Assembly (NCBI RefSeq): GCF_019279795.1
Contig: NC_056738.1
Location: forward strand, 474,605,287 to 474,669,286
DNA: 64,000 nucleotides
Direction of reading: 5' to 3'
From: Protopterus annectens
Taxonomy: Eukaryota > Chordata > Ceratodontiformes > Protopteridae
Positions within the stretch are counted from its first letter, which is position 1, and every line of letters starts with the position of its first letter. The position numbers were made by a program, and so were the translations under genes. The notes beneath the pieces were generated by a model. That model searched no databases, was not told the origin of the DNA, and worked only from the letters and a program-made list of their open reading frames with translations. Positions 45,774 through 59,215 of the stretch are shown one piece after another.

Positions 45774-46160
45774 TTTAATTTTTAACCTACTCCTGTCCAT
45801 GATATATGCTATATAAATACAGTCTATATATCAGTGTCACCTTGGTGAGATTTTGTGAAAAACAGGGTCTACCTCATGAAGGTACTCACCAAGACTCGAG
45901 TTTGAATTCAATTTCAGCACTACTACTCCCCTTGCTTGTTGACTTTTTATCTCTCCCTTCGGACTCCTTTAATTTTTAACCTACTTATGTCCATGATATA
46001 TGCTATATAAATACAGTCTATATATCAGTGTCACCTTGGTGAGATTTTCAGAAAAACAGGGTCCACTTCGTGAAGGTACTCACCAAGACTTGATGATGAA
46101 TTCAATTTCAGCACTACTACTCTCTCTTGCTTGCTGACTTATCTCTCCATTTGGACCCCT
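45774..46160. repeat. Tandem duplication (about 190-bp unit) in R4-like copy B
   Basis: TTTTTAACCTACTYMTGTCC onward, including CACCTTGGTGAGATTTT and GGTACTCACCAAGACT, occurs twice (about 45774-45968 and 45969-46160). Copy A has it once (14174-14330). It lies near the 5' end of the LINE. Confidence 0.85.
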
Positions 46161-46370
46161 TATTAGGGAAGTAATGGTACTGTAAGTGCTTGCTGAAGTG
46201 TTCTTAGGTCATTATTACTAATTCCATCTCCTCCCTGTGCTATGTTTATAAAAGCAATATTTAAAATCTGCCCCTGTTTTGGGGCTTTTCCACCATTATT
46301 TCTGGCTTTGTCCAGATTGGTATACTCCCTGATCTGCACAATGTTAATTGTTAAGTAACACAAGTTCTGT

Positions 46371-46975
46371 CCAGAATAACTTAGGAATTACTTTTGACCT
46401 TTGATATTGCTGTAAGCTCACATTTAAAACAGGGACATAGTTGGACAATACTTTTGGTCCTGGTTTTGGCACCATTCTGTCTCCTGGATACTAAATCATC
46501 CATTGTCTTCTCCTGGATAAGACTTTATAGGCTGAGTTACAATGTTTTTTCACTTAATTCTGCTGTTGAAGCATGTTTTAGTTAGATTATTTCAACTCCA
46601 CTAGGCATGTTGTGGCCAAAGGAGCAGAATGTGGATACCTCATCATTTATGACTAATTCTCAGCTACTGCTTCCTATTGACCTCACAATCCACTCAGAAT
46701 ATGCCTCTGCTATAAATTCAACACTGGATTCCTCTTAGTCTTAACCAAACACAAGTTCCTGCCATCCACTTTGATCTGCCAAGCTTTAGAACCTGTGTTT
46801 TCAGACCTCAGATGTTGAAAGCTGCTCTGTTTCTGCTTCTGTTAATGCAAGTCAGATATAACGCTTGTACAAGGAATAACCAAGTCCTTATTCTATGAAT
46901 GGAACTATGCTAAGTGTGATAAAGCATCGACAATTAATACTGCAAGAAAAGGAATTTATCCTAAGATTGCTGTAT

Positions 46976-47045
<70 letters not shown>

Positions 47046-48170
47046 ACTGCTTTGATAATTCGCCCAAGTTCTGCAATGTCAAAGCTAGGGAATGTGTTGA
47101 CCTAAACACTTCCATTTTGACCCTCCAATCGTCTATTTTAAAAGTACTTCCCAATGGTCTTCCAGGGTGACCCTTATAAGCCCCTTTAGATGAGATGTCA
47201 TTGCTTTCTGACATTTGTAACATGAACTGAAACCCATGCCTGCTGCATATCTCAACATCTGAAAGTGCCAGAGTCCCACACACCTCTAATGACATATACT
47301 GGTTTGAGGATGATGTCCCCATCCCATAAAAAATTCTCAATGCCTAGCTGCATGACATACTTTTCACCTTGGTCACCTTCCTCTGGCCAGAGGTCATTGA
47401 AGTGAGATATCCCTACTCTCATCAGTTAGGTTAGCTTCTCAAGTAGTTAGTGTTTCTTATTCACTTCTGTAGATTAACAAATGTAATGTACAGTACAATA
47501 TTTCTCTACTCAGCAGTCAATTTTCAGTTCATGAGAATGGGAATAAGGTTTCTGTGGGTGTCAGGCATTACTAGTGCTTGTGTATAGACAACTCACCACC
47601 AAAGATGCGGGCTGTTTCCCAGCCTCTTCAAGTTTTATGTCCATTCCAATCTTCATTGGCCATTTCAGGACTGCACATGCCTTTTGACCCCCCTTAAATC
47701 AATCAACTCCCACAGAGTACTGATTATTTTGGGACAAGCCACTTTCACTTCAGCTGGTGGAATATACTGTGAAGTTTAGGCCTGTTATTTTGGTCTCCTA
47801 AGATCCATGTGTGCCCCTCTTCTGATGCCTGTCTGGACATATAGAGGCCCCCAAAGCATAGCATGCTCTTAGTCTGTAAGCCATACCTTGTGTCTCTGCC
47901 AGCAAGTAATCGCACCATGTTATAGGAATCAGTTATTAATTCCCAGGTTGTGACTTGTGGCAGGTTTATCTATCTATCATAACATGTACGTATTTCTGCT
48001 GCCTAAGTCACTAAATTATATTTTACCTTTTTATTAGTTTCTTTGAACTGTTCCTATAGAATTTAAAAGATAACTGACGGGTTGAATACAACACAGTCCT
48101 GGCTGTAGCAAAAACAATAAAGTTAAAACCATAAAAATGGTCTAACACAAAAGGAAGCATACTTGGAAAG
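46371..48170. other. Unassigned, with (GT)n at 46979-47044
   Basis: The only clear feature is an uninterrupted GT run of about 33 units. Threonine/histidine and cysteine/valine ORFs over it are repeat artefacts. Confidence 0.6.
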
Positions 48171-48179
48171 TGGTTTAAC

Positions 48180-50400
48180 AACAGTACAGTACTTTAATTT
48201 AGCAGTAAACTAAAAGTTAAGAGCTTTCACCCACATGTAATGTCTTGGACTTCATCAGAAACAATTTCATTGACCCCACCCATACAGTTTAAATGCACAC
48301 ATTAAAGACCCCTACTTGAATTTTTAAAGGCAATCTCATTTTCCTTTGCATTAAAAATATTGAAATCTGTATAAAAATATAAAAATACATACAAATATAA
48401 ATACATGTAATTTTGTACACGTGTGATACAATCATTTTTTATACAACTTTTTCAAACTATACTCAGTAAAATAAAAACACTTGAATAAATCCAAATAAGA
48501 ATCTGTATAGGTTGTACTTTATGTATTCTACCATTACCTTTTGTGATAGCCTGTAAATGATTTGTTAATCATAGTTTTACAGCCGACATTTTTAACTCAA
48601 GCATTAAGAAAACAGAAGTGCTCAACCTTGGATGTGTGGTGGCACCCAGCCTTAGCTGCCATAGTATTTCCCTATACTCAAGTCAACGCCCCCCAAAAAA
48701 AACTCCTTTTTGATCTTGTAACATTTGTTCCACTATACCAAACTTGAAGTTCATAAAGATCAGACAGTCTCTAGAATGCTCATGCAAAGCATTATTTATG
48801 TTCCCTCTATTAATATTGTATTTATGCTCATAAATCCTTTTCCTAAAAACACTTTTGTTTTTTCCAATATAAAAACTTGGACATGCACTGTACCTGGTGA
48901 TATATACTACACACTTTATTCAACAATTTCCATAAGTAGATCCAGCTTGATGTTATTGAAGTTGTCTAAAATAATGATGGTAGCTGTTAGAAAAACTTAC
49001 TTTGGGAACATCTCCACATTACAGTGCCCCCATTATTTTTATTAATTGGAACACTTCATTGGCGCTCAGTCTTTAAAATTCTTCACAGTGTTTTAAAAAG
49101 CTAGGTTTAATCCACCTATTTTAACTGTCCCTTCAGTTGATTCAAAAATACTCAATTTGTCCTTAATAATATCTTTAATAATGTGGAAATTTTTGTTATA
49201 TTCAAAAACAAATACTTTGTCTAATGGTTTAATGTCCAAGGATATTGTGGTCAAATTGTCCCTTAAGATTCTGTCTACCAATTCTACCCTAAATGTGGTT
49301 TATAATAATTTCTCTCTATTTCAAAAATTTCATTAATGTTACTGACCATATTTTTGGGATAACCTTTAGATAAAAATATGTGTTCAAGCTTTTTTTCTCT
49401 GATTGTCAAACTTTCCCTTCTAGAAATGATATATGCTAAGTGAATGAACTTACCCTTTACCAAATCTTTTTTAAGCAAAATGGGTGTGAGCTTTTAAAAT
49501 GTAACTAAACATTGCTAAAAATAGGTTTCCTAAAAAGACTAGACTCAGATATACTTTTATGAAAAATAATGGTAATTTCCAAAAATGCTCCTCTTTGGAG
49601 TTCAATGTGTTAATAAACTCTAGAAATTCAGCAGTACTGTTAATAAATTTAACAAATTCATTTGCACTTTAATTCATGCCATCCCATAATATAAACACAT
49701 TGTCTAAGCATCTGAAATAAAGTACACAGTCGTAATAATATTTAATAGGGAAGATGAAACACTTTTTCCAAGTCCACAGGACTACATTAAGCAATAGGGG
49801 TTTCAACCCACCCCCACTGCAACTTCTTTATTTTGCCTATAAAATTTGACTTTGAATTATTTTCTAGAGCAACTGTCATGCGATGCAAATGTTAAATTAA
49901 TTTCAAGATCAGAATGAAAAACACATCCCAGTAATGCATTTTGGAAATATTCCAGTTTAAATTTTGGTGTATCAAGAAAACAAATCTTAAATATCTACTG
50001 TAGGGAAAAATAAGTTTTCCTTAATTAAATCACCTTTAATTATCCCTAGGAAATCCATTCTTTCAACATACAAGTCTCAATCTCTGTTATTGTTTTAACA
50101 ATCCATCAATCAAAGCCACATTGTATGCTACTATGATGGGCTTATAGGACAGACATAATATATTTGTGTGGACTTTAGGGATCCCAAATACAGATGGTAT
50201 AAAAGGGGACCAGTCTAACAAAGGTTCATATATATTAAGGGTGATATTACCTTGTATTATCCAGTCATATAACAGTATATCCAGTAGTCTATATGCTATA
50301 TTGATTTGGCTTTTTGAAATCTGCTCATAAATATCCTCATCATGTTAAACGACATTTATATCACATGAGTAGTCAGCAGCATCACAAATTAATATCCCAC
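48180..50400 (-). mobile_element. Penelope-like element 2, heavily degraded
   Basis: Minus-strand translation from about 50400 gives a KKVGY.FVML-like pre-RT block, GIPKVHTNILC (about 50190), a catalytic region reading CLDNVFILWDG (about 49700; the second catalytic Asp is Asn), HLAYIISRRESL and FEIERNYYKPHLG (49284-49478), and VFEYNKNFHIIKDIIKDKL (49093-49281). A GIY-YIG nuclease VVYITRYSACPSFYIGKNKS lies at about 48850-48915. The order matches element 1, but the sequences are well diverged, so this is a different subfamily. Many stops. Confidence 0.75.
48218..48262 (-). ncRNA. Hammerhead-ribozyme-like core at the PLE 3' end
   Basis: On the minus strand CTGATGA (48252-48258) is followed by one A, then GTCC...GGGT (stem II with wobble pairs) and GAAA (48225-48228). 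GCTCTTAAC follows, where AG/CU could form a minimal stem III. Same spacing as the 3.7-kb motif and the same location relative to GIY-YIG as the 26.9-kb motif. Confidence 0.5.
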
Positions 50401-51510
50401 CTTCTTATCCAGTCTCATAAGTGAATACATATATTATTTCTTTTTACTATTCTATTGATTTTTGTCCGGATGTACCTACTTTTGAAAAGCCTATGTCCAG
50501 ATATTTGGTGCTTGTGGTTCGGATATATGACCCAGTGTATGGTTTTGACTCAAATCTCCTTGGTGAAGAGTCACCATTTCTCTCCAGTGCTGGTGGCCTT
50601 ACTGTTTCTCTTCCATCATGGTTTTATCTCTCATTGTTGCTGCTCCTATTGTCTCTGGTCAGCCCATGTTCTCTATTCTTTTTGACTTCAGTTGATTTCT
50701 GCAAAATAACTATCTCTGTCCCTTCCCTCTGTCATATCATCTCAAGAATTACAGCTTTTCATTATTTTGAGCTGGGACAAGGGATCTGAATTGGTTACTA
50801 AGGAAGGCAGGTTATGCCGAAACCGGTCTGACTTGGGTGCAGTGCTATGCACTTCACCTATGGTGTTGCCACGTATATTAAATATTTTTTTCCATTCATT
50901 TTGGTGCTGGCCTGATTTTTGCATCTGAATTGCCTAGACATAATGTCTTATTAAATGTAATACTACTGGCTGAAGAAAAATCAATTACTAGAAAATGGAA
51001 AATAAAAATCTAAACCACGTGTAAATGAAGTACTGAATATTGTCAAAGAGATAAAAGAACTTGAAACAGGATTTTCAGAAAAGGGAAGGAGCAAATTACC
51101 TAGAAGTAAATTGAGTTTGTGGAAACAATAAATGCAGAGTAATGTTTGAGGAGGAGGAGGAGGAGGAATTAGCTTTAATGGAAGGCATAAACTGAGTAAT
51201 TTATATAATGGAGTAAAATAGAAAGAAAACCTACATGTAATGTATAATGCATGAAAAATATTAACATGGTCCCTTTTCTTTTCTAGTAATGTATGTGTGC
51301 TGCTTGTGTCTTAAGTGATAGTTTAATAAAGGTGCTTAAAAGGAATTACAGCCTTAGTCTCTAGACATTTATCTTTACTTATTGATGACTTTAAACTGTT
51401 AGTCGACAGGTTTAGGTACTGTGGCTCTGGTTTGACATCTCTGCTTCTCCCCTGATTACCATTTGGATTTTTAGATTGTATACGGTCGAGTGGTGTTCGA
51501 AAGACATGCA
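50401..51510. other. No recognised feature
   Basis: Unassigned sequence. A short ORF at 50421-50789 is hydrophobic but without family motif. A (GGA)n stretch lies at about 51148-51166. Confidence 0.4.
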
Positions 51511-51514
51511 TAGA

Positions 51515-51652
51515 ATGGGAGTACCTTCTCTGAAGGTTGGGCATCAAGCTGGCACCTCAGCACCAGTAAAGAAATCTACTGCCAATCATTAGCAGACCAG
51601 AGTTCCGCTGTGGCAACCCCTATGAGGGAAAAGCCGAAAGAACAACAACACT
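51515..51652 (+). mobile_element. SINE 3' half with RTE-type tail
   Basis: GGGAGTACCTTCTCTGAAGG, then AGTTCCGCTGTGGCAACCCC and GGGAAAAGCCGAAAGAACAA. It is the same family as 45205-45525 and shares the RTE 3' end. The tRNA head is missing or unrecognisable. Confidence 0.7.
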
Positions 51653-52390
51653 TTCAGGAAAGTAGTATACAAACATTTCTTCATTCTACAGTCTGACACA
51701 GACAGCATCCTTGCCTTGTACTCTTTTTCCTTGCTGTACAACAGTCATTTTAGACAAACTCTAGACAACTTGTTATATCTGTATGAAGCCACGCCATCCC
51801 CACCCTAAACATATCAAATCACCTTTGCATATTTATTGCATCTTTTCAGTGTAATCACACTTTTCTCAATCATTTTACACCGTGACTTGTGAATGGACTG
51901 GCATCCTTAGTTGACTTGTATACCTTCGGGAATTGCATACACACAAGTGAACTCCTGTTAAAGAATTCCCATAATCCATCACCATGAGGATAATTATGTG
52001 AGGATCTGGGGAGGGGGCATCTTGATGATCCCAAATGAACCATTAGTGTTATTAATATATATCAGGAAAATGGATGACCAGACCATTGTAGCATGATCGG
52101 AAATAAGGGATTTAAAAAATAGCAGATACAGTCTCACCACTCTCTTCTATAGTCTTGGTGACCCATGATAAATATACTATTGTTAAGTGTCTTGATTTAA
52201 GCTACATGTAGTATAAGATATACATGAATGCCTTCTAGTCAACTTTAATCTGTAGAGTGTCACAGCATAGACTTGAAAGAGATCACCGCTAGATGGCAAA
52301 TGCTGCTTTTCCTTTTCTAAGCTCAGACAGCTGTAGGCCTAAGTAAGGTAAACAATTGGTGAGAATGCTCTATACTAATTTGAGAGAAAT
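51653..52390. other. Unassigned; short dispersed repeat
   Basis: 51885-51935 (GTGACTTGTGAATGGACTGG onward) is similar to 33433-33483. Otherwise nothing recognised. Confidence 0.4.
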
Positions 52391-54660
52391 ATATGCACAA
52401 TAGAACAGTGACATATAAAAAACAAAACAATACTGATGAAGTTCTGTTAATGGCCAGATATGTGTTGGCTATAACAGAAGCACAACCCCCCCCTCAAATT
52501 CCTAATCCCTACCCTAATTTGTCAGCACAGGACACCACCACCCTCCTCAACCATTACTTCATTGATACTATTCAAAAACTTACCAACCCTAACCCCAACT
52601 CCAATACTGTCTCCCCTCAAATACCTTCTGATTTAACACACTTCTCTCTTAAACCCACACCTACCTCATGTATAAAATCCCTCCCCAAAAACTAAAGCCA
52701 TGCTCCCCCACTGCTGAAAAAACTGCCCTCTCCTTTCTCAACCTTGCAGCCAACTCTATTGCCTATCCAGTCTCAATACTCATTAATAGATGTATTTGTG
52801 AAGCCACTGTACCTCACATTTGGAAAACCTTCTATGACATACCACTCTACAAAGGAGGAAATTCCACTGACCCAGCCAACTATAGACCCACAACTATACT
52901 TTCCCCACTCTCCAAAATCCTAGAAAAATGCATACATGCCCAGTTTCTCAAATACCTCAATCAAGAAAACCATCTGTCACCTAGCAATATGGTTTCCATC
53001 CAAACTATAGTACTACAACCACTCTTGTATATTTTCTTAACACTATAGCTGACACCCAGGATAATAATAAACTTGTATCCTGTCTCTTCTTAGACCTTTC
53101 AAAAGACTTTGACACAGTTTTCCAGTCTAAACTGCTAACCAAGCTAGCCAACCTTAACATCTCAGCCTCTACCCTTGAATGGTTCTCTAGTTATCTCTCA
53201 AATAGAAGGCAATCGGTCAGATGGTATTCCTCCTGCTCCCCTTTCCTCCTCATCCATACAGGTGTTCATCAGGGCTCGATCCTGGAACACCTTCTCTTCA
53301 GTATTTTCAACAACAACCATTGTACCTCATGTTGTCACTCCTCTCTTATGCAGATGATTCAGCACTCATCTCCTCTTCTGACACTATCTCTCAACTTCAT
53401 ACTCTTATCCAAGACTCTTTTATCTCTGTTTAAAGATGGCTCACTGAAAACCAGCTTATTCTTAATCCTAAAAAAAACTTAACTCTTACTCTTTCTTCCA
53501 AAATCGTTCTCACACCTCAAACCCACCTTCCCCATCTCTTTCTTAAATAAAACAACCATAAATGTAGAACCCCACACTAAGCTACTTGGAATGATAATAG
53601 ATGATGAATTCAAATTTGAACTCCATTTCCAACAGTCTATAAAAAAACAACCAAAAAACTTGGTCTCCTTTATAGAAATAGTAAATATCTAACAACAAAA
53701 TTTACAGTATCCTTGTCCCAAGCTTATTTACTTCCAAGTCTACTCTATGCTGCCCCAATCCTTACCAACTTTCAATCCACTTTAACAACTAAGCTAGAAC
53801 AAACATACAATAAAATTGCTAAATTTGCTGCAAACCTACCACATACCTCTCATCACTGCCTGGCTCTAAAACACCTACAGTGGCTCTAATTCCTCCACCA
53901 ACTTCAACTTTCCCAACTTCATATAACTCACTTCTTACTCAACAAATCCACTGCCTGTCCCTCTCTAGCCAATCTTGTATCTTTCTATACTCCTACACTC
54001 CCACTCAGTAGCACCAACCAACTTCTTCTTTAAATATAGAAATCCAATAAAGCTATTGTGAAAGTATTATACAAGTACTCAGCATCTCAAGACTGGAACA
54101 AACTCCCACTCAATATAAGAGGGATTACTCACTCCAACACTTTCAAAAATGAACTAAAGAACTATCTAGCTAACTCTTGAATCTGCCATTGTTATAACCC
54201 CACATAAACCCTTGCTTTCTCCTCTTCTACCTCCTTCTCCCACTACTACTTCTACTAACTCTTACAGGAAGCCTTGGCTTAATAGTTTTATTTTTCTCCC
54301 CTATTACTTCTAATAACTCTCTTAGGAGGGCTTGGCTTAACAGTTCTATTTTTTTTATTTTATTTTTTACTCAGTCGAAGAAGAAGAAGAAAACTCATGC
54401 GTAAGAAAATGGTGCTTGTTTTTGAGTTCTCAAATGTTTAACTTTTTATATATTGCTATCATTGTTTTGGTCATTTGTACTCCATTGTGATTGCCATTTG
54501 ATTTACTATATTACTTTGTGTAACTGATTTTTACATATTTTTATAATTATTGTATACTCTACATGGAGCTTTTTCTCCTTGGGTTTCCACTGAAAATGGG
54601 CTTTTTATCTCAGATAGACCCAATCCAGTTAACAAATGTTAAATAAATAATAAATATCAT
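52390..54660 (+). mobile_element. L2-like LINE with readable reverse transcriptase, degraded
   Basis: Pre-RT at 52393-52695 (DTTTLLNHYFIDTIQKL). RT blocks: SFLNLAANSIAYPVSILINR, HIWKTFYDIPLYKGGNSTDP, ANYRPTTILSPLSKILEKCI (52668-53048), then LFLDLSKDFDTVF, LEWFSSYLSNRR, GVHQGSILEH, an intact YADD at 53347-53358 within SYADDSALISSS, and LGMIIDDEFKFELHF. The C-terminus WNKLPLNIR...FKNELKNYL lies near 54100-54180. Several frameshifts break it. The 3' UTR ends with GGAGCTTTTTCTCCTTGGGT and AACAAATGTTAAATAAATAA (54555-54650). The YRP block and tail point to L2 rather than CR1, with moderate certainty. The endonuclease was not found. Confidence 0.85.
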
Positions 54661-54689
54661 GCACACTGAAATTACCTGTATACTGTTTG

Positions 54690-54835
54690 TACACTGTCAT
54701 AATCTTGATAATTTCTGTAAAAACTCTGAGAAACTTTTCTCACCAGGACCACTGCTGAAAAGTTGCTTAGCTAAACCTAGTAGGACTTTCTGGATAAGCA
54801 AAGGTAAATAAATTAAATAAAGAAAGAAAGAAAAT
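54690..54835 (+). mobile_element. Second L2-type LINE tail
   Basis: TCTCACCAGGACCACTGCTG, AAACCTAGTAGGACTTTCTG and AGGTAAATAAATTAAATAAA repeat the 3' signature just after the end of the longer L2-like copy, then (GAAA)n. Confidence 0.55.
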
Positions 54836-55107
54836 AAGGAATACATTAAGACTAGAATAAAACTATGTAAGGTATTACACAGACGAGATAGATGCTGCAT
54901 TAGGAGTTAAGATTATAATACCTTTAATTATTGCCAGAAAAGCAAAGATTTCCCTCATAAGTACATCCAGGGCTGAAATTTGTCATGAGCACAAGCCCAG
55001 GAGACTCCTTAACTCTAGTTATAAGTAATTAAGGAGGAGATGTATCTGCATTAATCATTTACAGAAATATATTTCAGCAATGCATTTGGGAATAACAAAT
55101 GATATGA

Positions 55108-55240
55108 CCATATGGAATCCATCAAATCCACCATGATGAAGTTTTGTTTATACAGCAATAAAAAGAATGAAAGCGCTTAAACAATGCAAGTTGGGGAGTG
55201 GTGCTTTGTCTGGGGGATCTGGTGGATTCCATTTGGTCAC
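55108..55240 (+). ncRNA. Isolated hammerhead-like core framed by an inverted repeat
   Basis: ATGATGA (55133-55139; one change from CTGATGA) is followed by A/T-rich stem II candidates, GAAA (55169-55172) and GCGCTTA. The 11 bases GAAAGCGCTTA are identical to the 26.9-kb Penelope 3' end. CCATATGGAATCCATC (55108-55123) pairs with GGTGGATTCCATTTGG (55221-55236), 14 of 16 positions. No RT or GIY-YIG sequence is next to it. Confidence 0.4.
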
Positions 55241-58200
55241 TTATTTGTATGTTTTATCTGCTAAGCTCTTTTCTTCTGAAATTATGTGACCTTATTAAAT
55301 ATTGGGGTGAAATGGAAAAAAATAATCAGCTTATCTGATGCAGAAGCAAGTCAGAAATCCGGAAAAAGAAAAAAAGTTGGTAGGAGGAAGGAACAAGTAA
55401 TTCTTATAAACAAGTCTAAAAGTTTTTAGATCAGCATGGATTAAAATACTAAGAAACGTATTTAATAATGAAAATACAATCAAAAGTGAAATTGTATTCC
55501 ATGTCTAAGAAACTTAGTTAAATATCTAGATTAAATAAAATAAAAAAGATATGTTAAGGTCTGTGCCACTAAAGTATGACAGTTAAATAGCAAGAACTGA
55601 ATAGGGGATTTAACTGAATTAAATAAAAAAAAAATAAATAAATAATAACACCCAATAGCAGGAATGGTATAATGACTCTAAATGATGTTCATGCACCTCT
55701 AATAACTTGTTACTAGGGCAGCCACTCCCTTTGACCCACTCCAGGTTCAACTGTAACCTACCTAGTTATTAAACATCAGTAAATAAACACATCAATAGAA
55801 CAAGGAAATGCAAGAATGATCTGTGTCCTCTACGCTCTTTGGTACTGAAGTATAATATTATTGGATGCCTTTAATAAGGATCTAAATATTTAGGGGTAGT
55901 GGAGTATATGGGAATCCAAACAAGTTTTTTTTTTAATTAAATCATTGCAAATGATTTATTGCCAGATGCGGCACACACTCTTGCATCAGTCATCTATGTT
56001 AATGGATACTGAATGAGTAACATAAAAAAATCACCTCTAAATGGTCAAATTTTTTCAAGACACAGAATTAAACCATGCAATACAATTTAAATGTTTAGGC
56101 TGTCATAACTCAAAGGATATTATCAAAATCATAAAACTGAAATCAAAGTATGCTTTAGATTAGGGTTTATTTCAGAAAACATTCTCTGTTGCATATTATA
56201 ATGTGCTGTGGAAATAACACTGCTTTGTGAATCCTTGTAAACAACATTTGTTTCCAAAAATTCACTGATCTCTAACTGTGTTCCTTTGCTGCTTATTCCT
56301 GCTTATAAAATAAATGACAATCAGAGCTCTCATTTAATGATGTGAAGAAGTCTGGAAATAGCAGCTGGTGGATTTATAGAAATATATTTATGTCACCAAG
56401 GAATTCTGCAACCCAGGCCAAGATACATCATAAAACTTAATGATTTCCATTTCCCTTATTGAAATAGAATGTATTATTTTTCAACCACTGCTGTTAGGGG
56501 CTGCAGTCAGAGAGGCACACAGTTACATTGTCAGTATAACTGTGGCCTAATACAACCAAAATGTGAACATTTACTTGTAGCTACAAATAAATCTCATGGC
56601 TATAATGTGGTTCTTAGCAGACAGAGTTTACTGCTCAGAGAAAGAAAGAAATTAACTAGTTTTTGTGGACATGGACACCAAAATGACCACTTCAAGAATA
56701 TTTATTATTACAATTGTGGCATATATTCTTGGAGGTATAAAATAAAAAAAAAACTAAGTGGGATATCAGACATGATCATATCCTCTGATATTAAGGTGCC
56801 TCTGCACCCTGCTGGACCTCTCCAGTCAACAAATGTAAAATGAATAATAATAAAATAAAAGGAATGGCTTTTATGGAGCAATATACAACAAAGACTTACT
56901 TTTAATTTCTTCCTCGGTGTGAACTTTTTACCTTTCCTTTTTGCACATTTTCAGTTACTTAATAAATGTAAATAAAAGCATGATGAATATTATATTGGAG
57001 CATTATTATAAACATCCATAGCAGAACACTTGAGTATTTCATCAGATTCAGAAAACGTGGTGTGCACTGTTCACTAAACAATGATGGCAGACTAGTGGAG
57101 CACAGGTTAGCAAGGTTCAAATGATTCATTGTGCACATTAATGTGCAAATTAAACTAAGTGTGCAATGTGCACTAGAAACCATGGTGCACACAGCGCAGC
57201 ACTTAGGATCTGCACTGGCCTGTCCTGGCTGCCATGACATTGTGTAGGAATGCAAATTCTATGCTTAGAGAGCACAGCAGTAGCATACGTGCTGCAAGGA
57301 TAGAATCAATTGCCCATGAGAACCAGCTGCAGGTCGGTAGTGAGTACCCCTCAAGCATACCTTAGGAGAGGAACAAACATGTAATAAAGGATTGCAAGAT
57401 ATAGTCCAGCCACACAGCAGCACTATATGTATCCATCATATCAAACAGGAATAGTCTACTGAAGAAAATAGAACAGAGGTGTGCAACAAGCCAAGGAAAG
57501 CAACATAGTAATACACAGGTAAGAGAAAAGCAAATGTAAAGTATAGAATTGTGAAGTATATGTGACATAACAACAATATTCCTGTGTTGTGGATACTTGA
57601 TCCACACAAAGAACATATGGTTATCTGCTCACACATGTTGCCATGTAGTCATGCAAGGTTCTGTGTATGGACAAAAATAAGAAGAGAGAGATCTCTTGTA
57701 TGTTTTATCATGGATTTAACCATTACTACACAGCAGTACATGCTACATATCATACAACCATTTGTAATTACAACTATGCAAATATACTGTAATATGCACT
57801 CGCCATGTCAGTTAAGATTTGCAAGTGCTTTACACAGAGGATACAAAAGACAGATTAGTTGTGTTAACACTGATCTCAATTGAGGTTGATGACACTGATG
57901 GCAGTTATGGCCTGACCAGTGCAGACCCAGACTATGACCTTGAGAAGCTTCTACTCTAAAAATATGTTGCTGCACATAAATAATCAAATCAACATTTACA
58001 CTTAAACAGTGGGATTTTCCCGGTAGCTCTTTGTGGAAGTGGGGGCTGCCAGATATTTCTCCTATGTGGATTAGTCACATTGTGATATTTCCTATACTCA
58101 GAGTCTCAGTAATGATGGAGTCCCGCTTTTGGGCTGCAGCTGGCAGAGGTATCCATACATCTCAGTTTCATCTTTGGCCTGTCTCTGACAGTCATGTGAT

Positions 58201-59210
58201 CAGACATATGATGCATGATACTGATATTACTATCAGTAGCTTGTTTTGTTGTGTAGTGCACACTGGACCTCAAGTTATGCATAGCTGTTCACTGAATTTG
58301 CAGATTATAGAAACAGGACCCTAATTACACTATCAATAATGTAACAGTGTCTTACAGAAAGGCAGGTGTGTGTGTGTGCGCGAGTGCGCATGAGTGTACC
58401 CAAGCATATTTGCTCTTTCTGCCTGCATGGATGTATTCCTACAAAGCTGCAAGACGTACTTCTGGTGGTCACACATTTCCATGTGTGGTCTGTAATGGGC
58501 TGTATGCATTGGATCTGCATACACGATACACAGTGATACTAATAAATTATCCCATGCGTAGCATCCAGAAACAAATAATGCACATGATTCATTACACATT
58601 CTAGCATCATGTAACCTATGTACACTTCATTTTCATTTTAGTACCACAATGTACGAAAGTGTTTTGAATGTAATTGTATTCTTTGGGCCAAAAAGTTCTA
58701 ATTATGGCACGTGCTTGTCCACTGTATGAGCTGTGTACAATGCTAAAGCAGCCAGTGCTGCTTCATGCATATTTAGTTGTGGAACACTAATAGTGCATAA
58801 GTGTCCATGACTTCTGTGGATGTTTTGTGGCTGACACATATTTTATTAGCTGTCCCAGATTTTTGATTTAATTTTATTCTCTATCCCTCTTAAAATTTCT
58901 GGCTAACAAAATATTTATTATAACCACAATCAAATGGTGTTAGGCTTCACGGATAGTTAAAAGGTGTCATGACATATGGTCTTAATCTCTAATTTTTTTG
59001 GCTTGAACATAGATTCTTCATGAAACAGGCTAAAGGTTATAGGCACCTGCCTTGCTCCTATGCAAGGCACAAACTTTCAGAAAGCATAATGTAAATTTAC
59101 AGCACAGGACAATTAACTGCTAATAAATGATATCTTGATGGGTGGGAAGCTGTTGGTGATTATGGAGGACACACAGGGAGTAGTAAGATAACAGATGGGT
59201 GCGTGTGTGA
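55241..59210. other. Mostly unassigned; L2-type tail at 56790-56870
   Basis: 56790-56870 has CACCCTGCTGGACCTCTCCA then GTCAACAAATGTAAAATGAA, an L2-type LINE tail. The rest, including the TGCA-rich stretch 57040-57300 and the region to 59.2 kb, shows no motif I can assign. Confidence 0.4.
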
Positions 59211-59215
59211 GCAGG

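Larger units (their letters stand above)
36530..46370 (-). mobile_element. R4/Dong-like LINE copy B, split by a retrovirus and a SINE
   Basis: Parallel to copy A in sequence and order. N-terminal ORFs lie at 43944-44426, 43647-43886 and further up to about 46363. RT pieces KASNCKTPGPDVVPNF and NYRPITFFPIMYKLYTG are at 37829-38140. KIQRGIFHSDSLSPLLFCLALNPLS and an intact LLYVDDLKLYSS box are at 37193-37603. KYLGIDEGSTIKHEQ and a Cys-poor C-terminal part follow at 36615-37214. The endonuclease end seen in copy A is missing. The retrovirus (38287-43444) and the SINE (45205-45525) are later insertions; apart from them the two halves read on from each other. Confidence 0.75.
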
